Below the pieces are notes generated by a model, which was not told where the DNA came from, did no database searches, and worked only from the letters and a program-made list of their open reading frames with translations. Made by a program: the position numbers and the translations under genes. Positions 9,543 through 20,535 of a stretch of DNA of 64,000 nt are shown here, piece by piece. Source of the stretch: Trematomus loennbergii (lineage: Eukaryota; Chordata; Actinopteri; Perciformes; Nototheniidae); the NCBI GenBank assembly GCA_012861695.1, contig JAAOOA010001614.1, forward strand, positions 16,001 to 80,000. The letters are read 5' to 3'. Positions within the stretch are counted from its first letter, which is position 1. The number at the start of each line of letters is the position of its first letter.

Positions 9543-10315
9543 GTCTGTAATCAGCTGATATCTAAAGTACCAGCACATGTTTGCAGTCATTCCTCCTGTC
9601 AGTTTTATCAAAGCAGAATAATCGTGACTTTTAAAAGGTTCTTTGTGGTTTTGGTTGTTTAGTTTTTTGTCATCAAACCATAAACAAAAAAATAGAGGTA
9701 TTAATTATACTAAATTTAGGATCAATGATGTTGAATATCTACATAGCAATTAAGGCAGAACAATTCACAAACATGCAGAAGAAAATTGAAATTGAGATTA
9801 GACAATTGAAAATATTGCAGTAAATCACCTTAACCTGTTAAGCCCGGCAGCCCCCGCTTTCTTTTTTATTTTTTTTTTCAACATGAAGAGATCTATGGAT
9901 ACCTCTCTCAACACCCATATGAAACAGAACTGTAAACAGATGTTCTTTTTCTTTATGGATATTTTACTAATCACTCCCTTTTAAACTCTATTCTTGTTTT
10001 ACTGCCATATAGTATTCCATAACTGTTTTTCATTTATTCTCTTATTTTTTTTATAACTATAATGATCATATGAAGGTGTGCCGCGGAAATAATCTTTTGA
10101 ATAATTTGTGACCAAACCGTTTGAGACGCACTGAGATAACTTAGACTAAAGTTAAGTATCTAAACACTCAGAGAGTCCTTTAGCTCACCTGAGTCTCTCA
10201 GTCTGAGAGGAGAGGACTCTCCTCCAGCTTCTTGTGGAACAAACAGCTCCTTATGTCCGTTAGTGCAGCTAGCAAACCAGATGCTAACAACACCGTCCAT
10301 GCTGGCACCGGTCCC

Positions 10316-10372
10316 TCTATCTCCCTCTCTCTCTCTCCCTCCCTCCCCCTCTCTCCCTCTCTCTCTCTCTAT
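10316..10372. repeat. (CT)n-type microsatellite
   Basis: Pyrimidine-only run of CTCTCTCCCTCC-type sequence. The region around it (10200-10450) shares blocks such as AACAGCTCCTTAT and CCAGATGCTAACAACA with 12560-12620, so both derive from related hAT-type elements. Confidence 0.8.
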
Positions 10373-10824
10373 CACACTAAATGCGCTATTGCCACACACA
10401 CACAGAGCCGAGCTTGAATGACACAAGCACACGTTTATTACCATGCAACTCTCTGATTGGTCTGGTGTCATGCCTCTGTTGCATTCACTGAACACGGGAA
10501 ATTACAGTCCTGCCGTCTCTCTAGTGTCATGATGAGGTTCACGTAAAGCACGGTTAATGTATTATATTATTGAGGGCTACAGAAAAAACATTCGGGGCAG
10601 GCCAGGTGAGCACACACTACAAAGATGTAAAAGATGTAAAATATTATTTGACCAACAATGTGGAATTTATTGGCTACATATTACACAGATTATGCACAGC
10701 GGGAGCAGCAATAACCGTCAAATAATAATTCAAACAGGGGAGCTCCGCACCGCCTGCCTGCCGCTAGGGGGTGCTGCAGCGCCCTCAGCACCCCCTTTCC
10801 CGCGCCCCTGGTTAGGATCAGTGC

Positions 10825-11395
10825 CAGGATAGATGCGAGCTAGTTTACTTTTGGACCAGTGCACTCTGTGGACCACTTTACATTGTAAAACCCCGTGGCG
10901 TGCACAAATGGATGATGTGTGGACACGTTTCAAAATAGACTGCCAAACCTCAGTCCCTATCTCGCAATTGAGGTCCTCTGACCAATTAGTGCGAAAGTTA
11001 TCAGAGGGCAGAGGGTGGCATGTGAAAAGAGTATTGTATAGCTTTGAAATGGTACCCTTGAGGTTAGGGTTAATACTTTAACCCAGGTAGAAGGAGGAAT
11101 AGCAGGGAAACTTGGAAAACGATTACGAATAAAATCTCGGACTTGTAAATATCTGAAGAAGTGGGACTTAGGTAGATTGAATTTACGGGCTAGCTGATTA
11201 AAAGATGCAAATGTTCCATCAATGTAAAGTTGACACAATCCCATTGATCTCCCATATTGAAAAGGCAGCATCAGTGATAGAGGGAGTGAACAGCGGATTG
11301 GTTTAAGTTGAGTCCAGATCTTGAGACAGCTTTTAACTACAATTGACTGGCTAACAGTTGGTGAAAACCTAAAGAGCATTTCAAGATTTCACCAT
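10825..11395 (-). pseudogene. LINE ORF2 C-terminal piece
   Basis: The minus-strand reading has L-K-I-W-T-Q-L, then L-Y-I-D-G-T-F-A-S-F-N-Q-L, then F-F-R-Y-L-Q-V-R-D-F-I-R. After a frame change it continues E-V-W-Q-S-I-L, Q-C-K-V-V-H-R-V-H-W-S and L-A-R-I-Y-P-G. These are the post-RT motifs of fish L1/Tx1 LINEs. The zinc-finger end of ORF2 is missing. Confidence 0.7.
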
Positions 11396-11985
11396 TGTGC
11401 AAATTGCAACATTTCCTCTACTATAAAGGATGCTACAAGCCTGTCCATCTCTGCTTTGGTTACCGGTCCAAATTCTAGTTGTTGCTGGTTCGGAGTTGGC
11501 ACTCGGCACACACTCAACATCCTCACTCTGGGTTCGGGGGTCCTTAGCTATTAGCTTCACCTTAGCATGTGTTCTTTGCAGGTGCTTGTTGAGGTTTGAC
11601 GTTGTGTTTGCAGCAGTGGATAACAGCTTCTGGCCTGGACACAGTTTGCACCTCACCGTCACATTCCTGTCCTTTCTTCGGACGAACTCAAAATAATGGG
11701 CTTACCTCCACCCCTCGAAAGTTATCGCTGACTCAGCCATGTTTATGCACTGCATGTGGACGCGCAAGTCGCGCAAATGTTACGTAAATATAAACCTGCG
11801 GCGGATACCCCTCTTGTCTGTCAAAGGGAGAATCTAGTAATCCTTTATGTTAGTGGGCTAACTGTAGTGTGACTGAATTTATAAAAGTAACAAAATAACG
11901 CGTGTCGGGCAATGTTAGTAACTGTAGTGTGATTACTGCATTTATAAAGGTAACGCGTTACATTACACCGTTACCGACAAATGTA
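11396..11985 (-). pseudogene. hAT transposase N-terminus with BED zinc finger (element B)
   Basis: The minus-strand ATG at 11740 starts M-A-E-S-A-I-T-F-E-G-W. After one in-frame TAA the frame continues F-V-R-R-K-D and then R-C-K-L-C-P-G-Q with N-L-N-K-H-L-Q-R-T-H: the C-x2-C...H-x4-H pattern of a BED finger, the DNA-binding end of hAT transposases. The ORF ends at 11381 where LINE sequence resumes, so the catalytic part is gone. The element's end motif GTAACGCGTTAC lies at 11951-11962 and again at 12914-12925, split by hAT element A. Confidence 0.65.
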
Positions 11986-11990
11986 ATATT

Positions 11991-12210
11991 TAGGGCTGTC
12001 AGTCGATTAAAATAGTTAATCGCGATTAATTGCAAATTAATCGCACATTTTTCATCTGTTCTAAATGTACCTTAGAGGGATATTTTTCAAGTTTTTAATA
12101 CTCTTATCAACATATGAGTGGACAAATATGCTTTATATGTTTGTTTATTATCATTTGAACAATGACAAATATTCTCATGAATATTAAACACAACAACCTC
12201 TGAACATTAC

Positions 12211-12252
<42 letters not shown>

Positions 12253-12325
12253 GTGTGTGCGTGCGTGTGTGTGTGTGTGCGTGCGTGTGTGTGTGTGTGT
12301 GTGTGTGTGGTGGTGGTGGTGTGGT

Positions 12326-12360
<35 letters not shown>

Positions 12361-12899
12361 ACACTGTGATGGATCGTTGGAGCTATGTGCAGCTCAAGGC
12401 ATATATGCTCGAACGGGAGCTGCCTGGACGCTGCAATCATGTTGCGCGCACTATCCGTGCTGAGTGTGCTGACTTCTCGTACAATGTCCCACTGTCTGGC
12501 TACCTGCATAAAGTCAAGTGCTCGGCGCAGTTGTCGGCGAAATGTCGCTCCTCTGTTTTCATTGAAACAGCTCCTTATATCCGTTAGCGCAGCTAGCTAG
12601 CACCAGATGCTAACAACAACAACACGTAAGGTGTGCCTCGCTCGCGCCACACATACACACACCCTCCCGGTCCTCCCGATGGCCAGTCCGGGCCTGCCGG
12701 TGAGCGTGGAAGTGTGGTCTGCCACAAGCGGGCGGCAGGAGCGGGGCTGTCAGCATCAGCTTGTAGATGGTATTTTAAACTCGATGCGCTCTGAAACTAC
12801 GGGGCGGCCGAGGACAAAAAATGCACATGCGTTAATCGCGTTAAAATAATTAGTGGCGCTAATTTCTTTTTGCGTTAACGCGTTAACTTGACAGCCCTA
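11991..12899. mobile_element. non-autonomous hAT element A with perfect 8-bp target duplication
   Basis: Starts TAGGGCTGTCA and ends TGACAGCCCTA (11-bp inverted ends), flanked on both sides by GTAATATT (11983-11990 and 12900-12907). An 8-bp duplication is diagnostic of hAT. It sits inside hAT element B. The interior is dominated by a (GT)n tract; no transposase is visible. Confidence 0.9.
12211..12360. repeat. (GT)n microsatellite
   Basis: About 150 bp of GT/GC-interrupted dinucleotide repeat with a short GGTGGT interruption at 12309-12330. The Cys-Val and His-Thr ORFs in this stretch are artefacts of the repeat. Confidence 0.95.
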
Positions 12900-12927
12900 G
12901 TAATATTATTACAGTAACGCGTTACAA

Positions 12928-13657
12928 GGAGAGTTTACGCTCAACTCCCCCCCTTGAGATGCCCTGCATGTGACTGGACCTGAGGGCCACCGCCAGCAGC
13001 TCAATGGCAATGGCAAACAAAAGAGGAGAAAGTGGACAACCCTGCCGAGTTCCAGTTTGAGGGGAAAATAATCAGAATAATCATTATTTGTGCGGATGTA
13101 AGCTAGGAGGGATGTATATAGAAGCCTAATCCATGAAATAAATGTTGGATGTTACTTGTTAGATGCTTTTATCCAAAGTGATTTACATACTCAATACTGT
13201 GGACAATCCTTCCACAGGAGCAATTTGGGGTGAAGTGTCTCAGGGACACAACGACATGCTGACTGCAGTGGGGTTTGAACCTGTGACCCCCTGATCCCAA
13301 CACCAAGGCTCTATCCACTGCGCCACACGCCTGTGTCGTCAAATCCAAATCTTCTCAATGTTTGAAATAAATAAGGCCATTCTACCCGGTCAAAAGCTTT
13401 CTCAGCGTCCATTGAAATAATAATTTCCGGGGAATCAGGAGAAGAGGGTGAATATAATATGTCAAATAACCATCTGACATTGTGAAAAGAGTGTCTGTCT
13501 TTAACATCTGATCTGTGGAGATAATAGTAGTCAGAACAGATTCTAAACGTTTTGCTAGCACCTTAGCTAAAAGCTTGACGTCAGCACAAAGCAAAGTTAT
13601 AGGGCGGAAATTACCACAAAGAAGAGGATCCTTGTCCTTTTTCAGTATAACCCCTAG
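12928..13657 (-). pseudogene. LINE ORF2 reverse-transcriptase core
   Basis: Minus strand: L-G-V-I-L-K-K-D-K-D-P, then F-R-P-I-T-L-L-C-A-D-V-K-L-L-A-K-V-L-A-K-R-L-E (13640-13520), then after an inserted repeat W-I-R-L-L-Y-T-S-L-L-A and, with a 1-nt frame change, [18 protein letters not shown] (about 13030-12960). These are RT fingers/palm motifs of an L1-group LINE. Confidence 0.75.
13145..13340. repeat. short interspersed teleost repeat (GCTTTTATCCAAAGTGATTT family)
   Basis: Contains GCTTTTATCCAAAGTGATTT and GGGTTTGAACCTGTGACC, and ends with TATCCACTGCGCCACACGCC. This module is very common in teleost genomes and resembles a tRNA-derived or MITE-like unit. It interrupts the LINE RT. Confidence 0.65.
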
Positions 13658-13960
13658 ATTCCACCGGGTCCGTCTGCGCCGCGTTATGGCTGCGTTACGG
13701 CTGCGTTACGGCTGCGTTACGGCTGCGCCGCGGCATTCACAGCGATCGCGGCCACTCTAGTCAATGGGTGCTATTCCACCAGACGCGCCGCGTTACGGCT
13801 CAGAAGCGTCCCAGAAGCGTCTCGGCGCTGGGCTCCGCTAAAAATAGGATGCAAGTCTATTTGCGATGTGAGGCGTTGCATAGCAGGAAGTGGACCGGTC
13901 AGAGCATCCAGTCAATCCCCAAAATAAACTAATTTTGCAGACCCTATCCCTCCGTAGTCT
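13658..13960. repeat. GC-rich repeat with GGCTGCGTTAC tandem units
   Basis: Begins at the LINE break (ATTCCACCGGGTCCGTCTGC), includes four short GGCTGCGTTAC units (13687-13730) and a second ATTCCACCAGACGCGCCGCG block at 13774. It is probably the end of a DNA transposon; the matching far end was not established. Confidence 0.5.
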
Positions 13961-14704
13961 TTCAAGTAGGCACAGGTACAGGCACTGTGAGAAATGTAGG
14001 TGGGCCAGGGGGAGACTAAGCGTGGAGTCTGAGTTGAAACTTGATTTTTAATGCACTAATTGAACATAAGCATAAATTAGCAGTGAAAACAAGAACATAG
14101 GCCCGGCGGCCTCAGAATGTGTGTAAAACTGACATCCACATGACTAGGGATGGCTATCGTTAAGGTTTTAACGGTAGGCCTACTACTACTTTTATCGATG
14201 CCGCTTATCGGTCCGGTCTTTTAACGGTACTCTTATCGGTTCTTTTGGAGAAAAAAATAAGGTAAACTAACTAAACTAATTGTGAACAAAACTAACATTG
14301 CTTTTTATTTAAATTAAATACATAATATTTCACATCAAAAGAAACAACAATGTTTTAACAAATCGTATTAAACAATCTGATGACAGAATAGCTGAAACTT
14401 TAACAGAATAAATACAGGGATGCAAACTCATCAGGTATGAAAAAGGTGACAAGGATCCGAGCCCGACCCCCCCACCCCACGGAATATCAGCTTTAAAATG
14501 AGGAATAACAGGATGTTAGCAGTCAGAACAACTAAAGCAGTTAATAATAACAGAAACGCCAAAGAGTCACATCTAATAGAAATATATAAAAGCATTTATT
14601 TTAATTGTGTAGCAGTCAGTTTATAATTTTGGCAGCACTGTTGAGCATTTTGGAAATGTATTTTCATGCCTCTGTGCAAGGCTTAGTCTTTCTATCTTTA
14701 TAGC

Positions 14705-15345
14705 CACTGGTGTAAAGTAACTAAGTTCATAAACTCAAGTACTATACTTGGGTACAATTTTGAGATACTTGTACTTTATTTATGTATTTCAATGTTTTGC
14801 TACTTTGTACTTCTACTCCACTACAGTTCAGAGGTACATGGTGTACTTTTCCTCTACTACATGTATTGAATACCTTTAGTTACTTCACAGATGTGGATGA
14901 ATGATGTGAAATATAACCAAGTGTTAAATCAGACTTTAGTTCCACCTGGAGTAAATCCACAAGCTACCCTGCAGTATACAAAGCATTCAAACTAGCTGCA
15001 CCTTTACCAGCTTTGAGAACACTTTCATGATCAATCATTATAAAACATATCATATATATTATTCTGAAATGGACCAATCTGCACAATGACTACTTTTACT
15101 GTCGCTACTTTCACTATATTTTGATGAGAATACTTTTCTACTTTTACTTGAGGAACATTTTGAATGCAGGACTTTTACTGTAACAGAGTATTCCTACACT
15201 CTGGTACTTCTACTTTTACTCAAGAACAAGATCTGAGTACTTCTACTTTTACTCAAGTACAAGATCTGAGTACTTCTACTTTTACTCAAGCAAAAGATCT
15301 GAGTGCTTCTACTTTTACTCAAGTACAAGATATATACTTATAACA
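14705..15345. repeat. interspersed repeat (CTTTTACTCAAGTAC family), longest copy
   Basis: Starts GTGTAAAGTAACTAAGTTCA and includes TTCTACTCCACTACAGTTCA, and AATGATGTGAAATATAAC. It ends with several TACTTCTACTTTTACTCAAG units, themselves tandem (about 30 bp apart). Partial copies are at 3640-3770 and 20385-20535. Confidence 0.7.
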
Positions 15346-15996
15346 CCTCCGTTTATAGCCTATGAAAAAAACTATTAGAAAACGAAGGCTAAAGCTAACG
15401 TTAGCAGATAGTGACAATGTATGCTAGTTAGCTAGCTCAACGATAATATTGCGACAGGAACACTTTTCAGTGCACATCACGCTCTGCCGCTCCGACAGGG
15501 AGCTCTGCTCTGAACACCTGAACGGCCCGTTCTAACAGCTGTTCACCAGCGGTCCAGTCTGTGCCACAGTGACTCCGGAACGCACAGTTAATATTAACGA
15601 ACGCACCCGTAGGTAATGTAGCTGCTGAAGCTAGACCCTCATCCCGGAGCAGCAGAGCCTTATTATACATCCATGAGCAGAGCTTATTATACGAGCAGAG
15701 CCGACAGGAGCACACAGCTCGCGCTGCATTATAATATATAAAAAAAGAACACCATGCGTGTCATGATGGCACATAACAGCTCGCGGCCGCAGATTACTCC
15801 GGGTCCCAGACCCCCCCCATACCCCAAAAATATTTTTATTGCAGATCTACATGAATCACACAAACGACCTATTTTGGATTCAAAACGGCGAATTTCGCCG
15901 AAAGGTGACAAGTTTGCATCCCTGAATAGAGAAGTGTTAAAGGAGAGGAAATAACTCAGTTCCCTCTAATCATTAATCCATGTTTGTATCATTGAG

Positions 15997-16255
15997 TTAG
16001 CTCCGTGTGTTGCTGCTAGCATACATAACACCTGACGTGGAAACGTTACTCGTGGATGGGGCTACAGAGCTAGAAAGACAGTCGAACCCGGTGCATTCCT
16101 CCGTCTGGATGTGGTGCACTTTTGCTAAATGTTTAGACAAATTGCTCGTGTTACCGCCCTGACATGCTAAACTCTTATTGCACTTTAGGTAACGAGCATT
16201 GTCCACATCGAGACGGGTAAAGTTTAACCACACCTCGGAGCGCGTTCTCTCCGCC
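15997..16255 (-). pseudogene. hAT C transposase N-terminal BED exon
   Basis: Minus strand from M-A-E-R-T-R-S-E-V-W (start near 16255): V-W-L-N-F-T-R-L, then Y-L-K-C-N-K-S-L-A-C with N-L-S-K-H-L-A-K-V-H-H, a BED zinc finger with the C-x2-x-C...H-x4-H spacing slightly altered (first cysteine position reads Leu-Lys-Cys-Asn). A serine/threonine-rich tail follows. No RNase H-like catalytic domain was found downstream. Confidence 0.7.
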
Positions 16256-16260
16256 ATCTC

Positions 16261-17283
16261 CTCCGTGCGTGTGTGTTGCTGCATGTAGCAGCTGCGTGTG
16301 TGTTGCTGCATGTAGCAGCTGCGTGTGTGTGTGTGTGTTGCTGCATGTAGCAGCTGCGTGTGTGTTGCTGCATGTAGCAGCTGCGTGTGTGTGTGCTGCA
16401 TGTAGCAGCTGTGTGTGTGTTGCTGCATGTAGCAGCTGCGTGTGTGTGTGTTGCTGCATGTAGCAGCTGCGTGTGTGTTGCTGCATGTAGCAGCTGCGTG
16501 TGTGTGTGTTGCTGCATGTAGCAGCTGTGTGTGTGTTGCTGCATGTAGCAGCTGCGTGTGTGTGTTGCTGCATGTAGCAGCTGCGTGTGTGTTGCTGCAT
16601 GTAGCAGCTGCGTGTGTGTTGTTGCTGCATGTAGCAGCTGCGTGTGTGTTGCTGCATGTAGCAGCTGCGTGTGTGTTGCTGCATGTAGCAGCTGCGTGTG
16701 TGTTGCTGCATGTAGCAGCTGCGTGTGTGTTGCTGCATGTAGCAGCTGTGTGTGTTGCTGCATGTAGCAGCTGCGTGTGTGTTGCTGCATGTAGCAGCTG
16801 CGTGTGTGTGTGTTGCTGCATGTAGCAGCTGCGTGTGTGTTGCTGCATGTAGCAGCTGCGTGTGTGTTGCTGCATGTAGCAGCTGCGTGTGTGTGTGTTG
16901 CTGCATGTAGCAGCTGCGTGTGTGTTGCTGCATGTAGCAGCTGCGTGTGTGTTGCTGCATGTAGCAGCTGTGTGTGTGTTGCTGCATGTAGCAGCTGCGT
17001 GTGTGTTGCTGCATGTAGCAGCTGCGTGTGTGTGTGTGCTGCATGTAGCAGCTGCGTGTGTGTGTGTTGCTGCATGTAGCAGCTGTGTGTGTTGCTGCAT
17101 GTAGCAGCTGCGTGTGTGTGTTGCTGCATGTAGCAGCTGCGTGTGTGTTGCTGCATGTAGCAGCTGCGTGTGTGTTGCTGCATGTAGCAGCTGTGTGTGT
17201 GTTGCTGCATGTAGCAGCTGCGTGTGTGTTGCTGCATGTAGCAGCTGCGTGTGTATGGCTGCATGTAGCAGCTGCGTGTGTGT
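16261..17283. repeat. 25-bp-type minisatellite (TGTTGCTGCATGTAGCAGC)n
   Basis: About 1 kb of units TGTTGCTGCATGTAGCAGCT plus a variable GCGTGTGTG spacer (unit 23-31 bp, roughly 38 copies). Each unit contains the dyad GCTGC-ATGTA-GCAGC. Because the unit lacks stops, all six frames show long Cys/Ala/Thr/His ORFs; these are not genes. Confidence 0.95.
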
Positions 17284-17582
17284 GTAAACTGCCCCGCCCC
17301 CTCGCACACAGGCGGGCGAGAGAGATCTCTCGTCTGGATTGGAAAGATCGAAAATACAAAAAATAATCATAGACGCATTTTGCAGTCTATTTGCATATTA
17401 GAAACGGAGTTGGCGACACTAAAACTGCAATGTAATGTTTGTGTAGCAATAATACATATGAGATATATTTTTTATGTATAAAAATACATGTAGCGATAAA
17501 AAGACCGATAACGTCGGAGCTTAATGGTACCACGGTCTTTAATAATTCAGCCCGGGGCTCGGTACCCATCCCTACACATGAC

Positions 17583-18170
17583 TGGCTCGGCGGCCACAGG
17601 TTGTTTATCCTTGACAGTCGCACAGTGGGCACACACTGAGAGTCTTTTCATATTCAGCACATGTGTACACGCTTCACTGCAGACCTCAAGAAGAAATAAG
17701 ACTTTCATTCACTCACGGCAAAACTTACTTTACTTACTAATTTACTCACGGTAAAAAAATGCACTCCCTATTCCATTGTCATGACGGTGGAATGTAACTA
17801 TATCCAGAATAAGCTTTATTGGATCCGGGCTAGAAACATGTTTATTTCTGCTGTAAAGTTGGGCATGTTAACATGGGGTCTATGGGGATGGCTCCTTTCT
17901 GCATCCATCCCCTGTTGGCCACTAGAGGAACTGCAGTTTGTGGCACTTCCTTCTGGGCTTCCTGGCTCTGCGCTCTGAAGCGCTGATTGGCTGTGGGTAG
18001 GCCCAGGCCAACCCGGGCCCACCCACAGCTACGCCACTGCTGTGTACATTATATATAGAATAATTATGATGATGAATGCATTTTTTTACCACTAAAATAC
18101 AGCAACACATCTTTGATTCATGTCGTTTATAACTGGAATATTATTATTAACTTTGTCTGCACAAAGTAGC
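17583..18170. other. interspersed-repeat remnants between hAT C and the LINE
   Basis: Contains a repeat with ATGGGGATGGCTCCTTTCTG and CTGTTGGCCACTAGAGG, familiar in fish non-coding DNA, and ends before LINE RT sequence resumes around 18170. No coding region is supported. Confidence 0.45.
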
Positions 18171-19307
18171 CTGTCCAGGAAATATGCCCAAATCATTGAA
18201 ACAGTTCATTAAACATGTTCAGCAGTAGAGGGGTTAATTTATCAGCAACATTTTTTTGTTATTCAGCAGGGAAGCCATCAGGGCCCGGACACTTCCCACT
18301 CTGCATCGACATTAGAGCAGCTTTGATTTCATTAACTGTGAAGGGTTCATCTAACCCAGACGATATTTCAGGATCAATGGAGGGGATGATTAGGGACCTA
18401 AAGAAGTTGTCATATTGTGTCTCATCAGATGAGCCCTCAGAAGTATATAATGAACTATAAAAGTCCTTGAATTGGTCATTAATGGTTTGAGGATTAATAG
18501 ATATTCCATCAACAGTATTCATTTGAGTGATGTGCTGAGAGGAAGAGGATTGTCGAATTTGGTGGGCGAGTATTTGGCTCAGTTTATCTCCGAATTCATA
18601 GTAATTATGGCGTGTTTTTAAAAGTGATCTTGTAGCCTCTTCTGTGGCCAAAATGTCAAATTCAGCCTTTTTTGTCAGTAATTCTTTGAGAAGATCTGCA
18701 CTGGGGGAGTCTACACATCTTGTCTGCAGATCCGATAAAGCCCTGGAAAGGCAGATACTCTCCTCAGTATTGATCTTCCTTTGGTAAGCGCAATAGGATA
18801 TTATTTCCCCTCGTAGATAGGCCTTGCACGCTTCCCAAACTGTTGCAGCAGATACAGCCGGGTTAACATTAGTGGAAATAAAAAGGTCAATGCGATTCCT
18901 AATAGTTTTGATAAAATCCGGGTCAGAAAGTAGTAGTGAATTGAAGCACAGGGGGAACGTGACAAGGACCTGCCGGGAAGAGAGATGTCAACAATGACAG
19001 TTGCGTGGTCCGATATAACTATAGGGCTGTATGAACACGAGCTAACAGAGGGGAGCAATTTGTTATCAATAAGAAAGAAATCAATTCGGGAGAAAGTACC
19101 ATGAACAGGAGAAAAGAAGGGGAACTGCTTGGCACTAGGATTCAAAAAGCGCCAAACATCTGAGACTGCGTATTGCTCCATGAACAGTTGAATAACTTTG
19201 GAAGATGGGGCAGAGGGCTTGTTAGATGAACGGTCAAGTGAAGGATCAATACAACAGTTAAATGGAGAAAATACAATTTCTGAAAAAGTCCTCGTTGTCA
19301 CAATTCG
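18170..19307 (-). pseudogene. LINE ORF2 endonuclease and RT start
   Basis: Minus strand: endonuclease motifs F-N-C-C-I-D-P-S-L-D-R-S-S, Y-A-V-S-D-V-W-R-F-L-N-P, T-F-S-R-I-D-F-F-L-I-D and I-V-I-S-D-H-A (the S-D-H catalytic motif). After a frame change come the linker and F-Y-S-S-L-Y-T-S-E, F-T-V-N-E-I, and S-G-K-C-P-G-P-D-G-F-P-A-E, the entry to the RT domain. At least two frame changes are present. Confidence 0.8.
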
Positions 19308-19661
19308 CAACCCTGTCTCCTACAAATTACGTTCCCACAGAACTAAACTGCATTCTCAATTACGTTTAGCTAGAAACGTATTTTCTCCCACGTTACGTTT
19401 GTTACGAACGTATCTCGTTTATTTTCTACATATCTTCTAGAAACATATTTTCTCCCACGTTACGTTTGTTATGAACGTATCTTAAATACATTTATTTTCT
19501 ACATATCTTTGCTTATAATAATGATAATAGTAATTTATAAATATCATTTTAGAGCACACATTTGAAATCGACGATCGGGCTCGATATCCTATGGTTAAAT
19601 TAAAATCAGTAGGCGAGGCTGTAATTTCGCCAGCTGCGAGGCAGAAAATAATAGTTTTAAC

Positions 19662-19835
19662 ATGCCAAAAAGCTGCTGTGTCGTTTATTGCACCTCAAAC
19701 ATTAAACACAATCCAGAATTACGTGTTTCTGTACTTCCTCTAAGAAGAAAGGACAGTTTGAGCTCTGTGGCTTCAGGCTTGATCGCCGTTCAAATGACAG
19801 CTGGTTTCCCCAAAAGTGGGCGGGCTGTAAAGTGA
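19662..19835 (+). pseudogene. THAP-domain exon in left arm
   Basis: ATG at 19662 gives M-P-K-S-C-C-V-V-Y-C-T-S-N, the C-x2-4-C start of a THAP (C2CH) DNA-binding domain, then a degenerate run to a stop at 19833-19835. THAP domains are used by P-, Kolobok- and related transposases to bind element ends. The rest of the domain (C-x-H, AVPTIF box) is not seen. Confidence 0.65.
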
Positions 19836-20193
19836 CGTAGGAAAGATCCTCAGCTCGCTGATTGGATGTTTTAGCCGCAATGCACGTCGGGATATGGTGT
19901 TAATGCGATATGATATCCGAAAAAAAATTCAGAGTTTAGGATGGCCGACACTACACTACCCATAATCCCCAGCTATCGTTTGGGACTACAGTCCCGTTGA
20001 CAAACCCTGTGATTAATCTTCAAGCTCTGGGATTGGATGTTGGAGTGGCAGTGCGCCAAGGTTACGCCGAGCGCCAAACAGCTCTTTGAAATGGAACGAA
20101 ACCACGGCAGACTTTCCAAAACTGGACTCGAACGCCCCCCCCAGAACTACACATGCTGGCTATTGTGTTTTGCAACATGTTTCTATGGCACGT

Positions 20194-20212
20194 CTCTACT
20201 GGGAATTGTAGT
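20194..20212 (-). promoter_or_regulatory. ZNF143/SBS-like motif in THAP foldback
   Basis: The reverse complement reads ACTACAATTCCCAGTAGAG, close to the ZNF143/Staf consensus ACTACAATTCCCAGCATGC. A looser relative, ACTACCCATAATCCCCAGC, is at 19956. Function is untested; the match is by eye. Confidence 0.45.
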
Positions 20213-20384
20213 TTTAAAAGACGTTTTCGTTTTTCCCAAAATTAGAAGTTGACAGTATTAAACTGTGTACAGCCCTGGATAGGAAACAAATTGGTGTGTA
20301 CAAATGTAAAACATGTAATTAATAAATGGGTGAAAATCGCTTGTGTGGGAAGCATTAATATATACCCACATGCCAGCTCATTGT

Positions 20385-20535
20385 TACTTTGTAATTCTAC
20401 TCCACTACAATTCAGAGGTTAACCTGGTATTTTTACTCCACTACATTTATTTTAGTTACTTTGCAGATTCTGATTAATGATGTGAAATATAAACAACCCT
20501 TAAAGCAGACTTTAGTTACACCTGAGTAAAATTCA
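20385..20535. repeat. interspersed repeat fragment (CTTTTACTCAAGTAC family)
   Basis: TTCTACTCCACTACAATTCA, TTAGTTACTTTGCAGATTCT and AATGATGTGAAATATAAAC match the middle of the copy at 14705. It lies in the centre of the foldback element. Confidence 0.65.

Larger units (their letters stand above)
14145..17574 (-). mobile_element. hAT element C (3.4 kb) with 8-bp target duplication
   Basis: The left end TAGGGATGGCTATCG and right end GTACCCATCCCTA are inverted, and CACATGAC flanks both (14137-14144 and 17575-17582). The element has a BED-finger exon on the minus strand (16255-15997) behind the right end. The rest of the transposase is not recognisable: the 3' half is occupied by another repeat (14705-15345). 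A 1-kb minisatellite fills its 5' leader. Confidence 0.85.

Noticed and set aside
12107..12600. Cys-Val and His-Thr ORFs
   Set aside because: Dinucleotide GT repeat artefacts inside hAT element A.
15997..17370. Long minus-strand ORFs (361-457 codons) of HTAAATCS-type sequence
   Set aside because: They are translations of the 25-bp minisatellite, which has no stop codons; only the last ~85 codons (BED exon) have domain content.
13658..17793. ATTCCACCG / CGGTGGAAT as ends of one large element around hAT C
   Set aside because: Nine bases only, no matching target duplication, and LINE sequence does not resume immediately after 17793.
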